A program made the position numbers and the translations under genes. Under the pieces are notes generated by a model. The model was not told the origin of the DNA and did no database searches. It saw only the letters and a list, made by a program, of their open reading frames with translations. This document shows, piece by piece, positions 25,037-31,428 of a DNA stretch of 37,746 nt. Position 1 is the first letter of the stretch. Each line of letters begins with the position of its first letter. Source of the stretch: Actinomycetota bacterium (GTDB lineage: Bacteria > Actinomycetota > Acidimicrobiia > Acidimicrobiales > Ilumatobacteraceae); NCBI GenBank assembly GCA_017856115.1, contig JAFMFM010000016.1, forward strand, positions 1 to 37,746, written 5' to 3'.

Positions 25037-26371
25037 GTGACGAACGGAGACGCCCGCAAAAGCGTCGTCATCGTCGGACGTCCGAACGTGGGGAAAAGCA
25101 CGCTCTTCAATCGGTTCGTGGGTGAGCAAGCGGCAATCGTCGAGGATCATCCCGGCGTCACGCGCGATCGACACACGCGCGAGGTGGAATGGTGCGGTCA
25201 CCACTTCGATCTGGTGGATACCGGTGGCTGGATGCCCGGCGGAAGCGCGCTCGACTCCAAGGTGAGTCGCCAGGTCGAGGCGGCGGCGCGAGCCGCCGAC
25301 ATCGTCATTTTCCTCGTGGATGCAGCGGTCGGACTGAACGACGACGATGAGTCGATTGCGGCGTGGCTTCGCACCACCGGGCGGCCGATCTTGTTGGTGG
25401 CCAACAAGGTCGACGGCCCGAACGCCGAGACGGATCTATGGCAGTTCCTCAGCCTTGGGTTGGGTGACGCGGTTCCGGTGTCGGCAATCCACGGGCGCAA
25501 GTCGGGCGACTTGCTCGACGTGATCGTCGACCAGTTGGAGATCGAGGCCGACGATCCGTCGGAAACCGCCGGATTCGTTCGCAACCCGGAGACCAAGGAA
25601 CCGCGAGTCGCCATCGTGGGGCGACCGAACGTGGGGAAGAGCACCTTGTTCAATCGTCTGGTCGGTGAGGAGCGATCCATCGTGCACGACATGGCCGGCA
25701 CCACCCGCGACGCCGTCGATACGCGCGTGGAGACCCCCGACGGTCCCGTGGTGTTCGTGGACACCGCAGGAATGCGTCGTCGCAGCAAGGTCGAACCGGG
25801 AACGGAGTACTACAGCATCATCCGCGCATTGCGCGCAGTCGACGAGAGCGACATCGCCCTGCTCGTGATCGACGCAAGCGAAGGAGTGACGAGCCAGGAC
25901 CAACGCTTGGCCGAACGAATCGACGCCAGTGGGTGCCCGATCGTTCTGGTGCTCAACAAATGGGAGTTGCTCGATGTCGAGCGCCGCGAGGAGGTCGAGG
26001 TCGAGCTGAAGCGCCGGTTGTACTTCATCGGGGACTCACCGATCGTTCGACTTTCGGCACTCACCGGCAAGAACGTCCATCGACTCCAGCCACTTCTCAC
26101 CGACGCGATCACCAACTATCACAAACGCGTTCCCACCCGGGACGTGAATCGCGTGTTGGCAGCCGCACAACAAAAACAGCCCGCCGGTCAGGGTGCCCGC
26201 GTGCTGTACGCCCTGCAAGGGGCGGTGGATCCTCCCACCTTCACGTTGTTCGTGAATCGAGAATTGCCCCGGACGTACCTGCGGTACTTGGAGCGTTCCA
26301 TTCGTGAGGCGTTCGAGTTCGGCTCGACGCCGATCAAGCTGCGAGTCCGTACTCGTTCCGAACAAGGGTGA
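25037..26371 (+). CDS. der: ribosome biogenesis GTPase Der (EngA)
   Basis: 444 residues with tandem GTPase domains: G1 motif GRPNVGKST at residues 14-22 and again near residue 198, followed by G3 DTGGW and DTAGM, and G4 NKVD and NKWE. A KH-like C-terminal domain ends the protein. Der assists 50S subunit assembly. GTG 25037 is chosen from the conserved start and TACCGT seven bases upstream; an extension further back would run into ispH in antisense. A small zinc-ribbon gene follows after three bases. Confidence 0.95.
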   Translation: MTNGDARKSVVIVGRPNVGKSTLFNRFVGEQAAIVEDHPGVTRDRHTREVEWCGHHFDLVDTGGWMPGGSALDSKVSRQVEAAARAADIVIFLVDAAVGLNDDDESIAAWLRTTGRPILLVANKVDGPNAETDLWQFLSLGLGDAVPVSAIHGRKSGDLLDVIVDQLEIEADDPSETAGFVRNPETKEPRVAIVGRPNVGKSTLFNRLVGEERSIVHDMAGTTRDAVDTRVETPDGPVVFVDTAGMRRRSKVEPGTEYYSIIRALRAVDESDIALLVIDASEGVTSQDQRLAERIDASGCPIVLVLNKWELLDVERREEVEVELKRRLYFIGDSPIVRLSALTGKNVHRLQPLLTDAITNYHKRVPTRDVNRVLAAAQQKQPAGQGARVLYALQGAVDPPTFTLFVNRELPRTYLRYLERSIREAFEFGSTPIKLRVRTRSEQG

Positions 26372-26374
26372 CAC

Positions 26375-26614
26375 GTGCCGTGGTGTGAACCGTGCTCGCG
26401 GTACTTCGCGCCGTCGGCAATGACGAAGGACGGTGGTTGTCCGGAGTGTGGACGCGAGATCGAGCCATCACCGCGTTCGGGATCGACCCATGCCCCAACC
26501 TTGCGGGAACTCTCGGAGATGAGTGGTGAGAAGACACCATGGCACTTCAAACTGTTGATGGCGATGCTCGTTGCGTATCTCGGCTGGCGGATCATCGCTC
26601 CGTTTGTAGACTGA
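26375..26614 (+). CDS. small zinc-ribbon membrane protein downstream of der
   Basis: 79 residues. CEPCSRYFAP...CPECGREIEPS gives two CXXC knuckles (residues 4-7 and 22-25) of a zinc ribbon; a hydrophobic segment at the C-terminus (LLMAMLVAYLGWRIIAPFV) suggests a single membrane span. GTG 26375 starts three bases after der, so it is probably cotranscribed with it; its role is unknown. Its TGA overlaps the TAGACT that appears to be the -10 for the downstream tRNA. The topology (cytoplasmic zinc ribbon, short tail) would fit a tail-anchored protein. Confidence 0.7.
   Translation: MPWCEPCSRYFAPSAMTKDGGCPECGREIEPSPRSGSTHAPTLRELSEMSGEKTPWHFKLLMAMLVAYLGWRIIAPFVD
26607..26612 (+). promoter_or_regulatory. 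candidate -10 of tRNA-Pro and the SRAP gene
   Basis: TAGACT at 26607-26612, overlapping the stop of the preceding gene, is the nearest TANNNT before the tRNA and would start RNA near 26619, giving a 5' leader of about ten bases. No clear -35 is visible. Confidence 0.4.
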
Positions 26615-26628
26615 CGGAGCCGTAGCTA

Positions 26629-26703
26629 CGGGCTGTGGCGCAGCTTGGTTAGCGCGCTTGTCTGGGGGACAAGAGGTCGGGAGTTCAAATCTCCCCAGCC
26701 CGA
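26629..26703 (+). tRNA. tRNA-Pro (anticodon GGG)
   Basis: A full 75-nt cloverleaf can be folded: acceptor CGGGCTG (26629-26635) with CAGCCCG (26696-26702), D-stem GCGC/GCGC, anticodon stem CTTGT/ACAAG around loop CTGGGGG with anticodon GGG at 26664-26666, T-stem GGGAG/CTCCC with TTCAAAT, and discriminator A26703. CCA is not encoded. The SRAP start codon follows after only two bases. Confidence 0.93.
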
Positions 26704-26705
26704 CG

Positions 26706-27419
26706 ATGTGCGGGCGATTCGTTGCCACCACCACGCCGCAACAACTCGCCCTGCTGTTCGATGCCGTCCTCGACGATCCATTGGTCGATCAGTGGACGGC
26801 GAACTTCAACGTCGCGCCAACGACACAGATCCTGCACCTGACGGGGTCCGTTACGTCCGACGGAGAAGAACGTGTGCTCCGGCGGGCCCACTGGGGTCTC
26901 CTCCCGGCATGGTCCAAGGATCGCAGTCGGGCAGCAAGCATGATCAACGCGCGCAGCGAGACGTTGGCGGAGAAGCCAAGCTTCCGCCCGCTACTCGCAA
27001 CGCATCGATGCGTGGTTCCCGTGGACGGCTATTACGAGTGGAAGACCACGGATGTGGATCCGAGGGTGAAGCAACCCAAGCAGCCGTACTTCGTGCGGTC
27101 GGCGGACGCCAGCCCACTCGCAATTGCCGGCTTGTGGACCACCTGGCGCGATCCCCAGCGTGGTGGTGAACAGGTACGTAGTTGCAGCTTGATCACCACG
27201 GCACCGAACGCCAGGTTGGCGGCGATTCACGATCGCATGCCCTGCATCCTCGACGGAGACGACGTGGATGAATGGTTGTGCGCCCCCGAACCCCCGCTTC
27301 ACCTGCTGCGAACCGCCCCCGATGACCGACTGTCGGCGACGACCGTCAGTACCGCGGTGAACAACGTGCGCAACAAGGGTCCCGAATTGATCGAGCCGAC
27401 GAGGACGACGCTGTTCTGA
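26706..27419 (+). CDS. SRAP-family DNA-protein crosslink/abasic-site protein (YedK/HMCES type)
   Basis: 237 residues. The protein begins M-C-G-R-F, exposing catalytic Cys2 after Met removal. Other signature residues are Asn81 in MINARSE, Glu111 in DGYYEW, and His175 in AIHDRMP, the set used to form a stable thiazolidine crosslink with abasic sites in single-stranded DNA and to reverse it. The ATG is two bases after the tRNA-Pro discriminator base. No TANNNT lies 6-8 bases upstream, only tRNA sequence, so the gene is probably read from the tRNA promoter. Convergent with the HIT gene. Confidence 0.9.
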   Translation: MCGRFVATTTPQQLALLFDAVLDDPLVDQWTANFNVAPTTQILHLTGSVTSDGEERVLRRAHWGLLPAWSKDRSRAASMINARSETLAEKPSFRPLLATHRCVVPVDGYYEWKTTDVDPRVKQPKQPYFVRSADASPLAIAGLWTTWRDPQRGGEQVRSCSLITTAPNARLAAIHDRMPCILDGDDVDEWLCAPEPPLHLLRTAPDDRLSATTVSTAVNNVRNKGPELIEPTRTTLF

Positions 27420-27431
27420 CGTTGCCCGGGT

Positions 27432-27453
27432 CGTCACGCACCCGTGCGTGACG
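27432..27453. terminator. perfect hairpin between convergent SRAP and HIT genes
   Basis: CGTCACGCA (27432-27440), loop CCCG, TGCGTGACG (27445-27453): a nine-pair perfect stem placed 13 bases after the SRAP stop and seven bases after the HIT stop. It could act as a bidirectional terminator although it lacks a T-run on either side. Confidence 0.5.
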
Positions 27454-27459
27454 CGGTGG

Positions 27460-27888
27460 TCAATCGGATGCGACCGCGCCTGCCACGCCATCCTTGCGAA
27501 GTTGGGCAGCGAGTCGTGCTGCATCGGCCGCCAATCGCTCGGCGGGAACGTTCTGCTCTTGATTGGCGAAATTCAGGTGCGACATTTCCTCGGCGGGAAT
27601 GCAGTGCAAGTGCACGTGTTGAACCTCGAATCCGGCGATGACCAGTCCGACTCGATCGGAACGAAATGCAACACGTTGAGCGAGCGCCACGCGACGGCCG
27701 ATCTCGAAGACGTGGGCGTTGAGATCGGCGGGCATGTCCATCCAGTGATTGATCGGTTCACGAGGTACAACCAGGGCATGTCCTGGACGAATCGGCGCGA
27801 TGGTCATGAAGACGACACAGTGATCGTCCTTCAGGGCGAAGTGTCCGGGAAGTTCACCGGCGATGATCTTCGAGAAGAGTGACGTCAT
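27460..27888 (-). CDS. HIT family hydrolase
   Basis: 142 residues. The histidine triad HVHLHCIP is at about residues 96-103, preceded by the family's RPGHALVVPREPINHW. HIT proteins hydrolyse nucleotidyl phosphoramidates or dinucleotides such as Ap4A. ATG 27888 gives the usual short N-terminus (SLFSKIIAGE); a TATCGT at 27902-27897 lies eight bases upstream, consistent with a leaderless mRNA. Longer in-frame readings run into the opposing gene and are rejected. Divergent from the phosphatidyltransferase gene. Confidence 0.92.
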   Translation of the reverse strand: MTSLFSKIIAGELPGHFALKDDHCVVFMTIAPIRPGHALVVPREPINHWMDMPADLNAHVFEIGRRVALAQRVAFRSDRVGLVIAGFEVQHVHLHCIPAEEMSHLNFANQEQNVPAERLAADAARLAAQLRKDGVAGAVASD

Positions 27889-27934
27889 GCAAAGCGACGA
27901 TAGTTCACGGTTCGGGCGAACTAGCCTCCCTGCG
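27889..27934. promoter_or_regulatory. divergent leaderless promoters, HIT gene and CDP-alcohol phosphatidyltransferase
   Basis: Minus-strand TATCGT (27902-27897), eight bases before the HIT ATG; plus-strand TAGCCT (27922-27927), seven bases before the GTG at 27935. The -10 elements are 19 bp apart. Confidence 0.5.
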
Positions 27935-28528
27935 GTGGCGCGCAACCTGGCAACATGGCCGAACGTCGTCACGCTCGCCCGACTCGCATGTTTGCCCGTG
28001 TTCCTGTGGCTTCTCTTTACCCGGAACGATCGCGAAGCGGCCGCTTACCTTCTCGGTGTCCTGGGGACGACCGATTGGATCGACGGTTGGCTCGCCCGGC
28101 GGCTGGATCAACGAAGTGAATTCGGTGCCGTGTTCGACCCGGCGGTGGATCGACTCCTGTTCATCGTGGGGGTGGGTTCCATCGTGCTCGACGGGGCGGT
28201 GCCGGCGTGGCTCGGATGGTCGGTGGTGGCACGCGAGGTGTTCATCGGCGCGCTGATGGTTGGCGGTACCACGTTGGGGATGGCGCGGTTTCCCGTGAAC
28301 CAGTGGGGCAAGAACTACACGTTTGCGTTGATGATCGCATTTCCACTGCTCCTCATCGGTGCAAGTGATGCCGGTTGGGCGCTCGGTGGAAGGAATGCCG
28401 GTTGGGCCATCGCGATTCCCGGGCTCGTGATCAGTTATCTCACCGCCGTGGCATACGTTCCACAGGTGATACGCGGCGTACGGACGGCACGACGCAGCCG
28501 GTCCGCATCAGCCGCAACCTCACCCTGA
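27935..28528 (+). CDS. CDP-alcohol phosphatidyltransferase
   Basis: 197 residues, integral membrane. The CDP-alcohol phosphatidyltransferase signature D-x2-DG-x2-AR-x8-G-x3-D-x3-D is complete in the TTDWIDGWLARRLDQ...FGAVFDPAVDRL stretch near residues 48-77. At least four hydrophobic spans follow. The Mycobacterium counterpart in this locus is pgsA2 (Rv1822), so a role in phosphatidylglycerol-phosphate or phosphatidylinositol-phosphate synthesis is plausible, but the alcohol cannot be fixed. GTG 27935 is chosen because TAGCCT lies seven bases upstream; starts further up would encode a stretch unlike the family. Confidence 0.88.
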   Translation: MARNLATWPNVVTLARLACLPVFLWLLFTRNDREAAAYLLGVLGTTDWIDGWLARRLDQRSEFGAVFDPAVDRLLFIVGVGSIVLDGAVPAWLGWSVVAREVFIGALMVGGTTLGMARFPVNQWGKNYTFALMIAFPLLLIGASDAGWALGGRNAGWAIAIPGLVISYLTAVAYVPQVIRGVRTARRSRSASAATSP

Positions 28529-28531
28529 GGC

Positions 28532-28537
28532 TACGGT
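28532..28537 (+). promoter_or_regulatory. putative -10 of gcvH (leaderless)
   Basis: TACGGT ends seven bases before the gcvH ATG at 28545, close after the phosphatidyltransferase stop at 28528. GAGGG just before the ATG could also act as a weak Shine-Dalgarno for readthrough mRNA. Confidence 0.45.
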
Positions 28538-28544
28538 TGAGGGC

Positions 28545-28919
28545 ATGTTGATACCGAAGGACCTCTCGTACACACCGCAACATGAATGGGTGAGAATCAC
28601 CGGCAACGTGGCACGGGTTGGCATCACCGATTATGCACAGGACGCGTTGGGTGACGTGGTGTTCGTCGGGGTGCCGAGCGTCGGGGCCACCGTCGCAGTC
28701 GACGAGTCCTTCACCGAGGTGGAGAGCACCAAGAGCGTTTCCGACATCTACGCGCCGGTAGCCGGCACGATCACTGCGGTCAACGAGGCACTCGCCGACC
28801 AACCGGAGCTTCTGAACCGGGATCCCTACGGTGACGGCTGGATTTGTGAAATCACCATCGACGGACCGGTTCCCAGTTTGATGGACGCTGCGGCATACGA
28901 GGCGCTGCTCGCTGGGTGA
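28545..28919 (+). CDS. gcvH: glycine cleavage system H protein
   Basis: 124 residues. The lipoate attachment lysine is Lys63 in VESTKSVSDIYAP, within the compact barrel that begins LSYTPQHEWVRI. GcvH carries the aminomethyl group from GcvP to GcvT. It is followed by the FHA gene with a four-base GTGA overlap, the arrangement also found in mycobacteria (gcvH-garA). Confidence 0.95.
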   Translation: MLIPKDLSYTPQHEWVRITGNVARVGITDYAQDALGDVVFVGVPSVGATVAVDESFTEVESTKSVSDIYAPVAGTITAVNEALADQPELLNRDPYGDGWICEITIDGPVPSLMDAAAYEALLAG

Positions 28920-29398
28920 CCGTGCAATACGTCTTCTGCAACCAGTGCGGCCACCGCAATCCACCGGTGTCGACCTTCTGTTCGGTATGCGGTGGGGTAT
29001 TGGACAAGCCGAGTCTGCGAACCGGGGTGCTACCCAAAACCGACCCGTTGCTCGATGGCATCTTCGACGACGACAACGCGGTGGTGCAGGAGGGGGAGGT
29101 TGCGCCAGGCGAGGTGATGCTGGTCATACGGCAGGGACCCGAGATTGGAACGCGCTATTCCCTGGTGGGTGAACAGATCTCCGTCGGACGAGTCCCCGAC
29201 AACGACATCCAATTGGACGACGTCACCGTCTCGCGTCAACATGCGGTGTTGGTCCGGCAGGGCACGGCATGGCTCGTGCGGGATCTGGGCTCGCTGAACG
29301 GCACGTACGTGAACAACGAGCGCGTGGACGAGTCCGTGATCGAGCATGGTGATGCACTGCAGATCGGCCGTTTTCACCTCGTTGCCTTCTTCGGTTGA
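28916..29398 (+). CDS. garA: GarA-like FHA protein with an N-terminal zinc ribbon
   Basis: 160 residues. The C-terminal FHA domain (about 75-155) has SVGRVPDNDIQLDDVTVSRQH and GSLNGTYVNNERVD, very similar to GarA/OdhI: the phosphopeptide-binding Arg, Ser and Asn are all present. GarA inhibits 2-oxoglutarate dehydrogenase and controls glutamate enzymes. Unlike GarA, this protein starts with a zinc ribbon, FCNQCGHRNPP-STFCSVCGG, and lacks the ETTSVF phosphorylation motif that switches GarA off. GTG 28916 overlaps the gcvH stop; in-frame GTG 28922 is an alternative. The start of the next gene overlaps its stop. Confidence 0.88.
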   Translation: MTVQYVFCNQCGHRNPPVSTFCSVCGGVLDKPSLRTGVLPKTDPLLDGIFDDDNAVVQEGEVAPGEVMLVIRQGPEIGTRYSLVGEQISVGRVPDNDIQLDDVTVSRQHAVLVRQGTAWLVRDLGSLNGTYVNNERVDESVIEHGDALQIGRFHLVAFFG

Positions 29399-30222
29399 GC
29401 GACGTGTCGGAGACCTTCCTCTCCATTGGGGAGGTGCTCGCGGCGTTGTCGGAGGAGTTCCCCGATGTCACCATCTCCAAGATTCGATTCCTTGAGAGCC
29501 AGGGACTGATCAATCCGGAGCGCACCAGTGCGGGCTACCGGAAGTTCACCGAGGCCGAGGTGGATCGACTCCGATTCATCCTGCGCGAGCAAAAGGACAA
29601 CTTCCTTCCCCTTCGCGTCATTCGCGATCGTCTCGATGGCGAGACGAGTGACGGTCTGCTTCGTCCGCAGGACGTGACCGATCCGAGCATGCCACGCGGT
29701 ATTCGGGTGCCGTCCGCCGGCCACCCCACGCATCGGCTGGCGACACAGCGCGCGGGAGCGGATCACTCCGCGCCCGGCGGAAGGTCGGGTGCCCGCAAGC
29801 GCAACGAGCGTCTCACGCATTCCGACATGCTCGAGGCGACCGGCGTGTCGAGCGAGATGCTCGGCTCGCTCGAGAGGATGAAGTTCGTACGTCCGTTGAT
29901 GGTGGGGAGTGAGCCGTACTACGACGAAACCGATCGCGACATCGTCCATCTCGCGGGTCGGTTGGCTTCGTTCGGTATCGATCCGCGGTTGCTGATGTCG
30001 TGGCGGCTCTCCGCGGAGCGAGAGGCCGACGTGTTCGAGCCGCTCGTGCGTGCGGTGATGTCGCGACGAGGCTCGGACGCCGGCGGTGGGGCGAGTTCCC
30101 CGACATCGGTCAGCAACCGAGACGACGCGATGAAGTTGCTCGACGATCTCATTGCGCTCGGCGAGGAGTTGCGTACCGCCCTCTTGCGCAACGTCACCAA
30201 AGGACTGCGCAACGACGCCTGA
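29395..30222 (+). CDS. ftsR: MerR-family regulator of FtsR (Rv1828) type
   Basis: 275 residues. A winged HTH begins with FLSIGEVLAALSEEFPDVTISKIRFLESQGLINP, followed by GYRKFTEAEVDRLRFILREQKD. A second helical domain from about residue 140 carries TGVSSEMLGSLERMKFVRP. In Corynebacterium the orthologous FtsR controls ftsZ; in M. tuberculosis it is Rv1828 next to garA. The start may be TTG 29395, overlapping the FHA stop, or GTG 29404. There is no Shine-Dalgarno for either. Probably cotranscribed with gcvH and garA. Confidence 0.88.
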   Translation: MSDVSETFLSIGEVLAALSEEFPDVTISKIRFLESQGLINPERTSAGYRKFTEAEVDRLRFILREQKDNFLPLRVIRDRLDGETSDGLLRPQDVTDPSMPRGIRVPSAGHPTHRLATQRAGADHSAPGGRSGARKRNERLTHSDMLEATGVSSEMLGSLERMKFVRPLMVGSEPYYDETDRDIVHLAGRLASFGIDPRLLMSWRLSAEREADVFEPLVRAVMSRRGSDAGGGASSPTSVSNRDDAMKLLDDLIALGEELRTALLRNVTKGLRNDA

Positions 30223-30230
30223 CCGATTGC

Positions 30231-30236
30231 TACGCT
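30231..30236 (+). promoter_or_regulatory. putative -10 of the DUF151 gene (leaderless)
   Basis: TACGCT ends six bases before ATG 30243. It lies in the short gap after the MerR stop. Confidence 0.45.
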
Positions 30237-30242
30237 GACGCC

Positions 30243-30764
30243 ATGAGCGCCAGCGATTCGGTCGACCTCGAATTGCTCGGCGTGCGAATCGAGGCCCCGG
30301 CAAACCAACCGCTCATGCAGCTGCGGGAGTCAGAGGGCGACCGACGACTCCTGCGCATCTACATCGGTGCTTCGGAGTACATGGCCATCGAACACGCGCT
30401 GGAGGGACGAGTTCCCATGCGTCCGCTCACCCACGACCTGCTCGTAAACGTGTTCGAGGATCTCGGGGCACATCTACGTCGCGTCGTCATAACGGAGATG
30501 CGCGACAACACCTACTATGCCGAGATTCAGTTGCTGCACCAGGGTCAGACCCATGCGATCTCGTGTCGCCCGTCGGACGCGGTGGCGGTTGCCGTACGTG
30601 CCGCCATCCCGATTTCGGCTCATCGGGGGGTGATGGACGAGGCGGGGATCGTCGTGCGGTCGGACGAGGACGACTCGGAGGAGATTCTGGTGGAGTTTCG
30701 CGATTTCATCGACAACATCAGTCCCGAAGATTTCCAGGAGAACCCTGAGGATTCGGGGAAGTAA
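30243..30764 (+). CDS. bifunctional-nuclease-like protein (DUF151/BFN)
   Basis: 173 residues. The BFN/DUF151 core is visible: LRIYIGASEYMAIEHALEG, MRPLTHDLLVNVFEDLG, TYYAEIQLLHQGQTHAISCRPSDAVAVAVRAAIPI. A plant homologue has nuclease activity; the mycobacterial orthologue (Rv1829) sits in the same gene order between two MerR genes. The C-terminal tail is acidic (EDDSEEI to NPEDSG). A terminator-like GC hairpin follows the stop. Confidence 0.88.
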   Translation: MSASDSVDLELLGVRIEAPANQPLMQLRESEGDRRLLRIYIGASEYMAIEHALEGRVPMRPLTHDLLVNVFEDLGAHLRRVVITEMRDNTYYAEIQLLHQGQTHAISCRPSDAVAVAVRAAIPISAHRGVMDEAGIVVRSDEDDSEEILVEFRDFIDNISPEDFQENPEDSGK

Positions 30765-30776
30765 CAGCCGACGGTT

Positions 30777-30790
30777 GGCGGTGAGCCGCC
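30777..30790 (+). terminator. small GC hairpin after the DUF151 gene
   Basis: GGCGG (30777-30781), loop TGAG, CCGCC (30786-30790). Five perfect pairs, no T-run. It precedes the MerR promoter element and may reduce readthrough. Confidence 0.3.
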
Positions 30791-30797
30791 GTAGCCG

Positions 30798-30803
30798 TAG
30801 CGT
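30798..30803 (+). promoter_or_regulatory. putative -10 of the second MerR gene
   Basis: TAGCGT ends nine bases before ATG 30813, slightly further than the 6-8 bases seen in most leaderless starts here. Confidence 0.35.
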
Positions 30804-30812
30804 GTCAGTTCC

Positions 30813-31352
30813 ATGGCAGTGACGCGGGTGAGCCAGTTCGATTCGGTCCGCACGTTCAGCGGTACCCACGCTGCACAGATCGTCGGTATCACCTACCGGC
30901 AACTCGACTACTGGGCGCGCACGGACCTCGTGCGTCCCTCGGCGCACGACGCCTCGGGAAGCGGGTCGCGACGCGAGTACGTCTACCGGGACCTCCTGGA
31001 GTTGAAGGTCATCAAGAACTTGTTGGACGCCGGAATAAAACTGGAATCCGTGCGCGCGGTGTTCAACTACCTGCGCAGGCACGTCACCACCGATGTGGCG
31101 TCCGCCCACGTGGTGATCAGCGGACAAAGCGTCGTACTTTGCGACGGGGAGCACCTGATCGACGCCGTTCGCAACGGCCAGGGTGTCCTGAACGTGTTGC
31201 CGCTTGCCAACGTGAAACACGAACTGGACGCGAGCATCATCGAGTTGAAGCGTCGCGAGCAGCAGGAGTACTCGGCTGCACGACAGGCCAATGAAGCCAA
31301 GTCCGGATCAACGGCTCGCTCGTTGCCAACTCGTCGTAGCATCGCCCGCTAA
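30813..31352 (+). CDS. MerR-family regulator (ResR/Rv1830 type)
   Basis: 179 residues. An N-terminal HTH (FSGTHAAQIVGITYRQLDYWARTDLVRPS) is followed by REYVYRDLLELKVIKNLLDAGIKLESVRAVFNYLRRH. The sequence and its position after the DUF151 gene match mycobacterial Rv1830, a regulator linked to growth and antibiotic resilience. A long helical C-terminus (ELDASIIELKRREQQEYSAAR) may dimerise. It does not overlap neighbours and has its own putative promoter, so it may respond separately from the gcvH-garA-ftsR group. Confidence 0.87.
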   Translation: MAVTRVSQFDSVRTFSGTHAAQIVGITYRQLDYWARTDLVRPSAHDASGSGSRREYVYRDLLELKVIKNLLDAGIKLESVRAVFNYLRRHVTTDVASAHVVISGQSVVLCDGEHLIDAVRNGQGVLNVLPLANVKHELDASIIELKRREQQEYSAARQANEAKSGSTARSLPTRRSIAR

Positions 31353-31382
31353 CTAAATGACGGGATGCCGTTCGGTCGCCGT

Positions 31383-31409
31383 ATGAACGGGCATCGCGTC
31401 TCGCCATGA
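31383..31409 (+). other. upstream ORF copying the gcvT N-terminus (8 codons)
   Basis: ATG 31383 opens MNGHRVSP and ends at TGA 31407-31409, which overlaps the gcvT ATG (31406-31408) as ATGA. It can also be read from in-frame ATG 31365 (MPFGRR added). The eight codons repeat the first eight codons of gcvT with one base difference. This results from the 23-bp tandem duplication described next. Whether it is translated is unknown. Confidence 0.5.
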
Positions 31410-31428
31410 ACGGCCATCGCGTCTCGCC
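31383..31428 (+). repeat. 23-bp tandem duplication over the gcvT start
   Basis: Units 31383-31405 and 31406-31428 are identical except for G31391 versus C31414. Because 23 is not a multiple of three, the first unit is out of frame with the second. Confidence 0.9.

Noticed and set aside
26629-26703. tRNA-Pro as an attachment site for an integrated element
   Set aside because: No integrase is adjacent, no partial duplicate of the tRNA 3' end was found downstream in the window, and the neighbours are ordinary genes.
27432-27453. CRISPR-like repeat
   Set aside because: It is a single hairpin with no second copy or spacer pattern.
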